A stretch of DNA of 64,000 bases. It comes from Planctomycetota bacterium. GTDB taxonomy: Bacteria > Planctomycetota > Planctomycetia > JALXBF01. The DNA is taken from contig JALXBF010000183.1 of assembly GCA_026991575.1 (NCBI GenBank), positions 1-64,000 of the forward strand, in the 5' to 3' direction. Below, one piece after another: positions 45,433 through 54,314 of this stretch. Below the pieces are notes generated by a model. That model was not told where the DNA came from. It saw only the letters and a program-made list of their open reading frames with translations, and ran no database searches. Made by a program: the position numbers and the translations under genes. The first letter of the stretch is position 1. Each line of letters begins with the position of its first letter.

Positions 45433-46830
45433 TTGAACGTGCAGTTTCGCAAGGTCCACTGCGTGGGCGTAGGGGGGGCCGGAGTTGGTGCCGTAGCGGA
45501 ACTCCTGTGTCGTTCCGGTTGCCAGGTGAGTGGCTCGGACAGCGCGGTGGAGGGGGCGCCGGAGCGGCTGCGCCAGCTTGGGGTGCAGCTGTTCCAGGGG
45601 CATGCGGCGGAACACGTGCCCGAGGACGCGGACTGCGTCGTCTACAGCCCGGCGGTGCCGCTCGACAACATCGAGCTCCTGACGGCGCGTAGCCGGGGCA
45701 TTCCCACCTACTCACTGCCGCAACTGCTGGGCCTGTTGATGCGCCAGAGCTACGGCGTCGCGGTTAGCGGCACACATGGCAAGACGACGACGGCCGCGAT
45801 GCTGGGACGGATATTGGATGCTGCTGGGCTAGACCCGACGGTTGTTGTGGGGGGGACGGTGCTGGATTGGGGATCCCCGGTTCGGCTCGGCCGCGGCCGG
45901 ATCGTGCTGGTCGAGGCCTGTGAGTATGCCCGTAGCTTTCTGGAGCTGGCACCACGTGCCGCAGCGATTCTGAACATTGACGCGGACCATCTTGACTGGT
46001 ATGGGCACCTGGATTCGCTAGCGCAGGCGTATCGTGACTTTGCGGACCTCGTGCTTCCGCATGGCTATCTGCTGGTGCACGGAGATAGCGTTCTGGTGAG
46101 GCGGCTGGGGTTGGCGGAGCGGCGCGGATGCGAGCTGTTCGGGACCAACTCCGCCTGTCACTGGCGCTACGAACTCTGTGCTCAGGAGCACGGCTGCTAT
46201 CAGTTTCGCGTTTTCCGACGTGGCCGGTTCCATTGCCACGTGGCGCTTGGTGTTCCCGGCAAGCACAACGTGGCCAACGCGGTGGCGGCCCTGGCACTGG
46301 CCCAGCGGCTGGGCGTGCCAACCCGCACGGCTGTAGCGACCCTGGCCGACTTCTCCAGTTGCGCACGCCGGCTACAATTCGTTGGCTTTCGCCAGGGTGT
46401 TGCGCTCTATGACGACTACGCGCACCATCCAACCGCCGTTGCTGCCACGCTTGAGACGCTGCGGGAGTTGGCTCCACGCAGCCGCCTCTGGTGTGTCTTT
46501 CAACCGCACCAGCTCTGGCGCACGCGGCAACTGGCCGAGGAGTTCGCCCGCGCGCTGGCCCTGGCGGACGTCACCGTGATCCTGCCGGTGTATCCGGCAC
46601 GGGAACGCGTTCCCGGATCGCTCTGCGCCGTGGCCAGCCAGAAGCTGGTCACGCTCTGCCGGGCACTGGGCAGCGACGCGGTCTTCGCGCCGGACATGCC
46701 TGCAGCCGCTACAATCGTCGCCAGCCAAGCAGCGGCCGGGGATGCCGTCGTGACCATGGGAGCCGGCGACGTATGGAAGGTCCGCGATGTCCTTAGTCAA
46801 GGAATTCAGCACCATCGTCAAGCAGGATGA
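45433..46830 (+). CDS. murC: UDP-N-acetylmuramate--L-alanine ligase MurC
   Basis: A protein of 465 residues. A Rossmann entry VGVGGAGVGAVAELL (11-25), the ATP loop GTHGKTTTAAMLG (113-125), the central ligase motifs EACEYARSFLELAP and NIDADHLDWYG, and the C-terminal domain with GKHNVANAVAALALA, YDDYAHHPTAVAATL and FQPHQLWRTRQL. All are typical of MurC, which adds L-Ala to UDP-MurNAc in peptidoglycan synthesis. The start is probably TTG 45433, five bases after GAGGAG; GTG 45439 is an alternative. The 3' end overlaps murB by 44 bases. Confidence 0.93.
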   Translation: MNVQFRKVHCVGVGGAGVGAVAELLCRSGCQVSGSDSAVEGAPERLRQLGVQLFQGHAAEHVPEDADCVVYSPAVPLDNIELLTARSRGIPTYSLPQLLGLLMRQSYGVAVSGTHGKTTTAAMLGRILDAAGLDPTVVVGGTVLDWGSPVRLGRGRIVLVEACEYARSFLELAPRAAAILNIDADHLDWYGHLDSLAQAYRDFADLVLPHGYLLVHGDSVLVRRLGLAERRGCELFGTNSACHWRYELCAQEHGCYQFRVFRRGRFHCHVALGVPGKHNVANAVAALALAQRLGVPTRTAVATLADFSSCARRLQFVGFRQGVALYDDYAHHPTAVAATLETLRELAPRSRLWCVFQPHQLWRTRQLAEEFARALALADVTVILPVYPARERVPGSLCAVASQKLVTLCRALGSDAVFAPDMPAAATIVASQAAAGDAVVTMGAGDVWKVRDVLSQGIQHHRQAG

Positions 46831-47665
46831 ACCGCTCGCGCCGTACACCTACCTGAAGATCGGCGGTCCTGCCCGCTACTTTGCCGAACCAACCACCGTC
46901 GAGCAGCTCCGGGCGCTGTTGGTCCGGGCGCGGAACGAGGGACTGGCCGTGTATGTGCTCGGCGGCGGTTCCAACGTTCTGGTCCGCGACGAGGGGGTCA
47001 ACGGTCTGGTCATCCGTACCACAGCGCCGGCGTTCCGCACCATCGACGTACGCGACAACCTGGTCTCGGCCGGCGCAGGCACGAGCCTGTGGTCCACGAT
47101 CCGTGCTGCTGCGGAGCGTCGGCTCGCCGGGCTCGAACTCTTAGCTGGGATTCCCGGCACTGTTGGCGGTGCCGTGCGTATGAATGCCGGCGGACGGTTC
47201 GGTGATATCGGCCAGTTCACCCAGTCGGTCACCGTGATGGACTGGGACGGTGAGATTCATGTTCTCGAGCGGGCGGACTTGAACTTCGAATACCGCGACA
47301 GCGGCATCGATGAGCCGATCATTCTCTCAGCTACCTTTGCCCTAGAGGAAGACGATCCGGTGGCAATCGCTCGCCGCATGAAGAAGGTCTGGATCACCAA
47401 GAAGGCGACCCAGCCGTTGACGTTTCAGTCCGCCGGCTGCATTTTCAAGAATGTGCGCGGCCTGTCTGCCGGGGCGCTCATCGAACAGGCCGGGCTCAAG
47501 GGCTACCGTGTCGGCTCTGCTGAAGTGAGCGAACGGCACGCCAACTTCATCATTGCTCACCCCGGCTGCACAGCCCGCGACGTGCTCCGCCTCATTGATC
47601 TGATCCGTGAACGGGTTAAGGCGAAGTTCGGGGTTGAGCTGGAACTGGAGATCAAGATTTGGTAG
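46787..47665 (+). CDS. murB: UDP-N-acetylenolpyruvoylglucosamine reductase MurB
   Basis: A protein of 292 residues. FAD-binding motifs TYLKIGGPARYF, VLGGGSNVLVRDEG, and GLELLAGIPGTVGGAVRMNAG, then the active-site region SAGCIFKN (C218 where many MurB have Ser) and GYRVGSAEVSERHANFI, with the C-terminal Glu in ELEIKIW. It reduces the enolpyruvyl group to give UDP-MurNAc. The start lies inside the end of murC, so translation is coupled, a pairing common in dcw clusters. Confidence 0.93.
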   Translation: MSLVKEFSTIVKQDEPLAPYTYLKIGGPARYFAEPTTVEQLRALLVRARNEGLAVYVLGGGSNVLVRDEGVNGLVIRTTAPAFRTIDVRDNLVSAGAGTSLWSTIRAAAERRLAGLELLAGIPGTVGGAVRMNAGGRFGDIGQFTQSVTVMDWDGEIHVLERADLNFEYRDSGIDEPIILSATFALEEDDPVAIARRMKKVWITKKATQPLTFQSAGCIFKNVRGLSAGALIEQAGLKGYRVGSAEVSERHANFIIAHPGCTARDVLRLIDLIRERVKAKFGVELELEIKIW

Positions 47666-47784
47666 CTCTTCTGCCGCGGCGGGCACGATCGAGACGCTGT
47701 CCGGGACGGTCGCTCCGGCCAGCGGCCCCGCGCCTCTGAAGGACGATCACGTAGCTTGTTGCTACCAGACAGGGATGTTCTGCC

Positions 47785-48753
47785 ATGAACCAGGCGTATG
47801 CCGGCGGCCATGGACATCAGCCCCTGCGTATCGCGGTGTTGCTGGGCGGTAACTCCGCTGAACGTGAGGTCAGCCGCGAGAGCGGCCAGTGCGTTGCCGA
47901 GGCGCTTCGCTCGCTGGGCCACTCCGTCGTGCTGTTGGATCCGGCCGAGTGCGCCCTGCGGAGTTTTCCGTGGAGCGAGGTCGACGTGGCGTTCATCGCG
48001 CTGCACGGTGGCAGCGGCGAGGACGGCACGGTGCAGGCGCTGCTAGCCCGGCTCGGCGTGCCCTACACCGGCAGCAGTCCCGAAGCATGCCGTATGGCCC
48101 TCTCGAAACGGCTCAGCAAAGAACGTTTCCGGGCCGCCGGCCTGGTTTGCCCCCCTTGCATCGTACTCACTCCCGACCTTCCCCGCCGCGACGTCGAGCG
48201 AGCAGTTCAGATGCTTGGCTATCCGGTTGTGATCAAACCGGACCGGCAGGGCTCGAGCGTGGGGGTGTCGGTGGTCCACGAGCCGGCCGACCTCGAACCG
48301 GCTCTGACCGCCGCTGCCCGTTTCGACCCGGTGGTGATCGCCGAACGGTACATTGCCGGACGTGAGCTGACGGTGGCACTGCTGGGACTGCGCACCTTGC
48401 CGCCCGTGGAGATCCTGTACTACGGCGATTGCTTCAGCTACCACGCCAAGTACCATGACAGTGACACGCAGTATGAGGTGCCCGCGAACCTGAGCCCACG
48501 GGCGGTCGAGCGTGTCCGAGACGCAGCGCGGCGTGCTGTGCTCGCGCTGGGCTGTAGTGGCCTGACACGTGTCGATCTGCGGCTGGATGACGAGGACCAA
48601 CCGTGGCTGCTGGAGTTAAACGCCGTCCCGGGTCTTACTGCGCACAGCCTGGCTCCGCTGGCTGCTCGGGCGGCCGGTATGAGCATGGCCGAGCTTTGTC
48701 AGTGGATGGTGTGCGACGCGCTATGCCGTGGGCGGGTACGTCGAGCTGCCTAA
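47785..48753 (+). CDS. ddl: D-alanine--D-alanine ligase
   Basis: A protein of 322 residues. ATP-grasp D-Ala-D-Ala ligase: LLGGNSAEREVS, LHGGSGEDGTVQALL, YTGSSPEACRMALSK, VIKPDRQGSSVGVSVV, YHDSDTQYEVPANLS and LELNAVPGLTAHS are all in place. It makes the D-Ala-D-Ala dipeptide for peptidoglycan stems. Located 119 bases after murB on the same strand. ATG 47785 follows a weak GGGATG site. Confidence 0.93.
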   Translation: MNQAYAGGHGHQPLRIAVLLGGNSAEREVSRESGQCVAEALRSLGHSVVLLDPAECALRSFPWSEVDVAFIALHGGSGEDGTVQALLARLGVPYTGSSPEACRMALSKRLSKERFRAAGLVCPPCIVLTPDLPRRDVERAVQMLGYPVVIKPDRQGSSVGVSVVHEPADLEPALTAAARFDPVVIAERYIAGRELTVALLGLRTLPPVEILYYGDCFSYHAKYHDSDTQYEVPANLSPRAVERVRDAARRAVLALGCSGLTRVDLRLDDEDQPWLLELNAVPGLTAHSLAPLAARAAGMSMAELCQWMVCDALCRGRVRRAA

Positions 48754-48899
48754 GCGGCGCGTGAAGCCGTGGCGCGTGGGGGGGCGGAGGCGCGGCCAGC
48801 GAGGGGCGCGGTGCCGGTCGATTCTCGCCCGCCGCGCCACCGCCCGGGCCATCGGGGGGGGCACCGCGCCCACCAACTTGAACAGTACGTCCGAACACG

Positions 48900-49919
48900 A
48901 TGAGTCTTCCCCGACGCTACGCAAGCCGCCGCCCGGCCAAGCTGCAACTGGCCCACGTGCCAACGCCACTGGAAGAGCACGCCCGGATTCGCACCGGGCT
49001 GTGGGTCAAACGCGACGACTGTACGGGCATCGAGTGGAGCGGAAACAAGATCCGCAAGCTCGCGTATCTGGTCTCCGACGCGCTCATCTCGGGCTGTGAC
49101 ACGCTGGTTACGGTCGGCGCCATCCAGAGCAATCACGCACGGGCCACTGCTGCCGTCGCAGCCCGTCTTGGCCTGCGCTGCGTGCTGATCCTCAGTGGCA
49201 AAGGCTCCGGGGAGACGTGGCGCCTCGGCAACGCGCTCATCGACCGAATCTACGGCGTCGAGCTGGTCCGCGTTGGTGACGACCGCCAGCTGCTTCCAGC
49301 AATGCGCGACGTCTGTGACAAGCTTACCCGTCAGGGGCACCGCCCCTACGCAATTCCGATAGGGGGGACCTGCCCGCTGGCAGCTTGGGGCTACATCGAC
49401 GCGGCCGAGGAACTGTACGATCAGGTCAAACAGCTTGAGCTGCCGGTGCACCGGTTGGTCTGCGCTGCGGGTTCGCTTGGGACGCTGATCGGCCTAGCAT
49501 GCGGGGCACACATGCTGAGCTGGGACGTGCGGGTAACCGGCATCAGCATCAGCTCGACACTGGAGAAGAAACTGGCCTATCTGGAGCGGAGCCTGCGGGA
49601 GACCTGCCAGTTCCTGGCAATCGATTACGATGCGGTGCGGGCTCGTGTTGAACTCTACGACTACGCCGGCGCCGGTTACGGAAAGGCCACACCTGAGGAG
49701 CTGAACTTCCTCGTCCGCGTAGCCCGCGCTACCGGCCTGCTGCTCGATCCGGTTTACACGGCCAAGGCACTGTTCGGTTTCCTGGATCTGTGCCGCCAGC
49801 AACTGGTCGATCCCGAGGAAAACGTCGTTTTCTTCCATACCGGAGGACTGCCCGGGCTGCTAGCCTTCGGAGACGAGCTGGATGCCTGGCTTGAGCCTGT
49901 GCCTGGTCTACCTGAGTGA
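48900..49919 (+). CDS. PLP-dependent D-cysteine desulfhydrase / ACC deaminase family enzyme
   Basis: A protein of 339 residues. Fold-type II PLP enzyme: LWVKRDDCTGIEWSGNKIRKL with the probable Schiff-base Lys in GNK (K50), then GAIQSNHARATAAVAARLG, the phosphate-binding region AAGSLGTLIGLA, and HTGGLPGLLAF near the C-terminus. Relatives split D-cysteine to pyruvate, H2S and ammonia, or deaminate aminocyclopropane carboxylate or related D-amino acids; the exact substrate cannot be decided from sequence alone. It sits between ddl and ftsQ, an unusual place, and might detoxify D-amino acids. It has no strong ribosome site. Confidence 0.8.
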   Translation: MSLPRRYASRRPAKLQLAHVPTPLEEHARIRTGLWVKRDDCTGIEWSGNKIRKLAYLVSDALISGCDTLVTVGAIQSNHARATAAVAARLGLRCVLILSGKGSGETWRLGNALIDRIYGVELVRVGDDRQLLPAMRDVCDKLTRQGHRPYAIPIGGTCPLAAWGYIDAAEELYDQVKQLELPVHRLVCAAGSLGTLIGLACGAHMLSWDVRVTGISISSTLEKKLAYLERSLRETCQFLAIDYDAVRARVELYDYAGAGYGKATPEELNFLVRVARATGLLLDPVYTAKALFGFLDLCRQQLVDPEENVVFFHTGGLPGLLAFGDELDAWLEPVPGLPE

Positions 49920-50207
49920 CGGCAGCAGCGCCGGTCGTTGCGGCGGGACTAGCAGCATGACATGACGAAGGGCTTAGCCTCGCGGCCCCGAGTGGCAGCT
50001 GTGACCTGTACCGCCTGGCGGGCCGCTGGGGGGCCTGGCCAGGTCGTGCCACCGGGCAGCCAGCGCGAGCGACGCGGTCAGGCGAGCCGTTGTCACCGGC
50101 AGATCCGGACTGCGCGACGTGTTGCCAGGCGGTTGCGGTTGCCAACCGTTAGGTGCTTGGCCGATCGAAAAGAGGGATTCTGCCCACCGGACGTTGGATG
50201 AGCTTGC

Positions 50208-51110
50208 ATGGGCAAGAGGACGGCCAAGATCTTTGGACCGCTTGCGCGCATCATCCCGACGCTCTGCTCAGCTACCAGCCTGCGCCGCGGGGCGCTGGCT
50301 GCTGGATCGCTCGCAGCGGTTGCGGCAGTCTGGTACGGCCTCGCCTGCGCGCGGGATTACGCGCGAGCCACACTGCAGACCGATTGGGATCGGATCCGCC
50401 TGACCGAACAACCCGGCTGGATTGCCGTACCCCTCAAGGAACGCATCCTGGCACGTAGCACGTTGCCGCGTCGGTTCTCGGTGCTGGAGCCCGGCATAGC
50501 AAAGCGGCTGGCGCGTGCATTCGCACTGGAGCCGTGGATCAAGCGCGTGGTGCGCGTACGGCTGTTCCGATCGGGTGAGGTGGTCGTGGAGGTCGAGTAC
50601 CGCGAGCCGGTAGCAGTCGTCCAGCAAGGGAACAAGCTGGTGCCGGTGGATGCAGAAGCTGTTGTGCTGCCAGTCGGCGAGGTGACTGCCTGGCAGGTAT
50701 ACCCGCGCGTCGTTGTGGGGCGGTCCGCTCGAGCGCCATCACCGGGGTTGTCTTGGGAAAGCGAGGCTGTGCGGGCAGCTGCGGCACTGGCTGCCTTTCT
50801 GGCACCGTACCAGCACAAACTCCAGGTGATCCTCATCGACGCGACCCGCTACCGCGGTGACGCTCCTCCGACCGGCCCGATCGTGCTGGAGACACGCGGG
50901 GGGTCGCGTATCGTGTGGGGCCGCCCCCCGGGGACCAGCTATCCCGGCGAGCTGGCCGCCGAACAGAAACTGCAACGACTTCTCGATTACGTCGACCAGT
51001 TTGGTTCATTAGAGGCTCCTAGTGGTCCGTACGAGATCGACGTGACCCGCTGGACGGGCATGTCCCGCCGCCTTCGTTCGGTGACGCCCTGGCAACCGGT
51101 CGAGCCTTGA
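50208..51110 (+). CDS. ftsQ: FtsQ/DivIB-like cell division protein
   Basis: A protein of 300 residues. Short cytoplasmic N-terminus, one membrane helix near 31-50 (GALAAGSLAAVAAVWYGLA), then a periplasmic part with a POTRA-like segment (LEPWIKRVVRVRLFRSGEVVVEVEYREPVAVV) and a beta domain (VDAEAVVLPVG, LQVILIDATRY, GSRIVWGRPPG, EIDVTRWTGM). The layout and the mur-mur-ddl-ftsQ order match FtsQ. Sequence similarity is low, as usual for this family. The ATG at 50208 is preceded by only a weak GATGAG site; upstream in-frame starts are absent. Confidence 0.7.
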   Translation: MGKRTAKIFGPLARIIPTLCSATSLRRGALAAGSLAAVAAVWYGLACARDYARATLQTDWDRIRLTEQPGWIAVPLKERILARSTLPRRFSVLEPGIAKRLARAFALEPWIKRVVRVRLFRSGEVVVEVEYREPVAVVQQGNKLVPVDAEAVVLPVGEVTAWQVYPRVVVGRSARAPSPGLSWESEAVRAAAALAAFLAPYQHKLQVILIDATRYRGDAPPTGPIVLETRGGSRIVWGRPPGTSYPGELAAEQKLQRLLDYVDQFGSLEAPSGPYEIDVTRWTGMSRRLRSVTPWQPVEP

Positions 51111-51546
51111 AGGCGGCTGGGCCCCTGTGGCACTTCGGCCTCGGCAGCGCTCGAGTGTCCACGGCTGCGTGGTGGCTTTTCCCGGTAGAACTCCGCGCAC
51201 GAGGGCTGCACCTGTTTTCGCGGGCGGAACTCCTGCCCCCGCGCACGCTTTGCCCGTTGATCCCTTGCCGCGTTGGCAGAAGGAGCAGGGACTACGATAT
51301 AGTGGTGGATCGGATGACTTGCTGACCGTTGTGGGAGTGGGCGGCACGTGGTGCCGTCGGGCCAATGCCTGCCGGTGTCGGTTGTGGGCGCTGCGGTCGA
51401 TGAGGTGGCCAGCAGCTGATGGTGCTGTCGGGGGTGGCCGGGCGGTCGGTCGACGGTCTAGCTGGGATCAGGGCAGGGAACGTTGAGCATTGGCAGGGCG
51501 GCGGTCGGGCCGATGTCGTCAACGACTGCACTCGGGAGCCGGATCG
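51111..51546. other. Intergenic upstream of hsp20-lon
   Basis: About 435 bases. It should carry the promoter of the hsp20-lon operon. A possible -10 TATAGT is at 51298-51303 with TTGGCA 19 bases upstream (51273-51278); the spacing is long, so this is only a weak candidate. No CIRCE-type inverted repeat was found. Confidence 0.4.
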
Positions 51547-51918
51547 ATGGACGAGGATTCGGTGGAACAGCTCAAGAGGCTTTTCTTGCCGCGGACGTTT
51601 GCCAGCAGCCGAACGTGGACGCCGCCGGTAGATGTGTATCGCACGCCAGTAGGCTGGGCGGTGAAGCTGGATGTTGCCGGCGTGCGGCTGGAGGACATCT
51701 CCTGGCAGATTGAGGGGAACCGGCTGGTGGTGCAGGGGGTCAGACGGGACATATGCGTGCGTCGCGGCTGGCAGGTGTATCAGATGGAGATCGCGTACGC
51801 GCGCTTTCGCCGGACGGTGGAGCTGCCCTGCGATGTCAGCCAAGCGACGGTACGCGTGGAGCAATACGAAGGCATGGTCGTGTTGATCCTGGAGTGCACG
51901 CGCGAGGCGGAAGGATGA
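51547..51918 (+). CDS. Hsp20/alpha-crystallin small heat shock protein
   Basis: A protein of 123 residues. The alpha-crystallin domain spans ~30-118: VDVYRTPVGWAVKLDVAGV, IEGNRLVVQGVRR, FRRTVELPCDV and YEGMVVLILECT. ATG 51547 has GGGAG upstream; an in-frame ATG at 51490 would add 19 unlikely residues. The stop overlaps the lon start as ATGA, so holdase and protease are co-translated. It lacks the long N- and C-terminal extensions of the other Hsp20s in the window. Confidence 0.85.
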   Translation: MDEDSVEQLKRLFLPRTFASSRTWTPPVDVYRTPVGWAVKLDVAGVRLEDISWQIEGNRLVVQGVRRDICVRRGWQVYQMEIAYARFRRTVELPCDVSQATVRVEQYEGMVVLILECTREAEG

Positions 51919-54314
51919 GCAACGAAACCGGTGCGGAACGAAGCCAGCAAGAGCGGAGCCCCAGCGCGCTGGAGCCCGGTGCTCAGATGACGCTCCCGTT
52001 GCTGGCCGTGAAGAACACGGTGCTGTTCCCCTACCTGTTTCTGCCGCTGTCGGTCGGACGTGCCAAATCGGTTGCTGCGGTGGAGCAGGCAGTGGCCAGC
52101 GAAGACAAGACGCTGGTCGTTGTGAGCCAGAAGAGTCCGGACGTGGAGACGCCCGGACCGGACGACCTGCACCGCGTTGGGACTCGGGCAGTGATCAAGA
52201 AGCTGTCCCGCGCCGATGGCAGCATGGAGCTACTGGTCCAGGGGATTGATCGTGTGCGGATCCTGGCGTTTACCCGCGAGGAGCCATATCTGGAGGCGCG
52301 CGTCGAGCTGCTGCCAGTGCCGGCGGGCGAAGGCCCTGAGGTGGATGCCCTGTATCGGGAAGTCGAGGCGGCGGCACGGCGCATCGTGGAGCTGTCCCAA
52401 CCGGAGGTCCAGCAGCATCTGATCCAGATCATCCAGCAGGCACCGAGCCGTATCTGGCTCGTGTACATGCTCGGCTCGATGCTCACGCTGGACACGGACA
52501 AAGAGCAGGCGCTTCTGGAGGCGGATACGCTGAAGGACGCCCTGGAGCTGCTGCTGCGGTACCTGAACGAGGAGATTCAGATCCTTGAGCTACGCCGCAA
52601 GATCGCTGAGCGTGCACGCTCGGAGATGACCAAGGAGCAGCGCGAATACATGTTGCGCCAGCAGCTGCGGGCGATCCAAGAAGAACTGGGCGAGACTGCG
52701 CCGGAACTGGAGGACCTGCGCAAGCGAATTGCCGAGGCAGACTTACCGGAGAACGTGCGGACCGAAGCCGAGCGCGAGCTGAGCCGACTGGAACGGATCC
52801 CTACCGCCTCACCCGAGTACCAGGTCGTGCGCACCTACCTGGAGCTGATTGTTGAGCTTCCCTGGAACAAATCCACTCAGGACAACCTCGACATTGAGCA
52901 CGCGCGGCGGGTTCTCGACGAGGACCATCACGACCTGGAGCGCGTCAAGGAACGGATCCTGGAGCACCTTGCCGTCATGCGGCTCAACCCACAGGCGCAT
53001 GGCCCCATTCTCTGTTTCGTCGGGCCCCCTGGTGTGGGGAAGACTTCGCTCGGACAGTCAATTGCGCGTGCGCTGGGGCGGAAGTTCGAACGAATGAGCC
53101 TTGGAGGGCTACACGACGAGGCCGAGTTGCGCGGTCACCGCCGCACGTACGTCGGAGCGATGCCCGGTCGTATCATCCAGGCAATCCGGCGGGCCGGAGT
53201 CAACAACCCGCTGCTTATGCTCGATGAAGTGGACAAGCTCGGTCGTGACTTCCGCGGAGACCCGGCGGCTGCTTTGCTGGAGATCCTCGATCCGGCCCAG
53301 AACCACTCCTTCCGCGATAACTACCTCGACCTGCCGTTCGATCTGTCCCGAGTGTTCTTCATCTGCACGGCGAACACGTTGGACACGATCCCGCGACCGC
53401 TGCTTGACCGGATGGAAGTGCTTCGGCTGGCGGGCTACACGCCAGAGGAGAAGCTGGTCATTGCCCGCCGCTACCTCATCCCGCGCCAGCTTAAGGAGAC
53501 CGGCTTGCCAGCGGAACTGGTGGAGCTGCCCGATGAGACAATCCGGGCAATCATCATGCGATACACGCGTGAGGCCGGGGTGCGCGAGCTGGAGCGGACT
53601 ATTGGCCGGGTGTTTCGCCGCGTGGCGGTAAAGGTCGCCGAAGGGCGACGCGAGCGGACGGTCGTTCGTCCGGAGGACTTGACCGAGTACCTGGGGCCGG
53701 AGCGGTTCGCCCCAGAGCAGCTGCGCCGGAAGCTGCCGCCGGGCGTGGTACCGGGATTAGCGTGGACGGAGTACGGGGGCGAAGTGCTTTACGTGGAGGC
53801 GGTGTTGCTGCCGGAATCGGAGGGCGTGCGGCTGACCGGCTCGCTAGGCGAAGTGATGAAGGAGTCGGCGTATGCGGCGTACAGCTACGTCTGGTCGCGT
53901 GCGGAACGGTACGGCCTTGATCCACGGCAGCTCAAACGCAGCGGTGTCCACATCCACGTGCCTGCTGGTGCGGTGCCGAAGGATGGCCCGTCGGCCGGCG
54001 TTGCCATGCTCACCGCCATTGTCTCTGTGCTGACCGCAGTGCCCGCGGACCCACTGACAGCAATGACCGGCGAAATTACCCTGAGCGGCCTGGTGCTCCC
54101 GGTGGGAGGGATCAAGGAGAAAGTGTTGGCCGCGCACCGCGTGGGGATGAAGCGGGTGCTGCTGCCCGAGCAAAACCGATCCGATCTGGAGGAGATCCCA
54201 CAGGAGGTACAGGAGGCGATCGAGTTTGTCTTTGTCTCCGAAGTCGAAGATGCGTTGCGCGTGGCATTGCCGGGACTGGCCGACAGACTGACCGTGGCCG
54301 GTGCACAGCCGTAG
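51915..54314 (+). CDS. lon: ATP-dependent Lon protease (LonA)
   Basis: A protein of 799 residues, normal for LonA. An N-terminal substrate-binding domain (LPLLAVKNTVLFPYLFLPLSV), a coiled region near 220-290, an AAA+ module with Walker A GPPGVGKTS (370-378) and Walker B LLMLDEVDK, and the S16 protease domain with the Ser in KDGPSAGVAML (S693) and the Lys in GGIKEKVLAA (K734). It degrades misfolded and regulatory proteins in the cytoplasm. It begins within the stop of the hsp20 gene (ATGA at 51915-51918). Confidence 0.96.
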   Translation: MSNETGAERSQQERSPSALEPGAQMTLPLLAVKNTVLFPYLFLPLSVGRAKSVAAVEQAVASEDKTLVVVSQKSPDVETPGPDDLHRVGTRAVIKKLSRADGSMELLVQGIDRVRILAFTREEPYLEARVELLPVPAGEGPEVDALYREVEAAARRIVELSQPEVQQHLIQIIQQAPSRIWLVYMLGSMLTLDTDKEQALLEADTLKDALELLLRYLNEEIQILELRRKIAERARSEMTKEQREYMLRQQLRAIQEELGETAPELEDLRKRIAEADLPENVRTEAERELSRLERIPTASPEYQVVRTYLELIVELPWNKSTQDNLDIEHARRVLDEDHHDLERVKERILEHLAVMRLNPQAHGPILCFVGPPGVGKTSLGQSIARALGRKFERMSLGGLHDEAELRGHRRTYVGAMPGRIIQAIRRAGVNNPLLMLDEVDKLGRDFRGDPAAALLEILDPAQNHSFRDNYLDLPFDLSRVFFICTANTLDTIPRPLLDRMEVLRLAGYTPEEKLVIARRYLIPRQLKETGLPAELVELPDETIRAIIMRYTREAGVRELERTIGRVFRRVAVKVAEGRRERTVVRPEDLTEYLGPERFAPEQLRRKLPPGVVPGLAWTEYGGEVLYVEAVLLPESEGVRLTGSLGEVMKESAYAAYSYVWSRAERYGLDPRQLKRSGVHIHVPAGAVPKDGPSAGVAMLTAIVSVLTAVPADPLTAMTGEITLSGLVLPVGGIKEKVLAAHRVGMKRVLLPEQNRSDLEEIPQEVQEAIEFVFVSEVEDALRVALPGLADRLTVAGAQP

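Noticed and set aside
51273..51303. Promoter for hsp20-lon (TTGGCA and TATAGT)
   Set aside because: The 19-base spacing and lack of other support make it too weak to list as a feature of its own.
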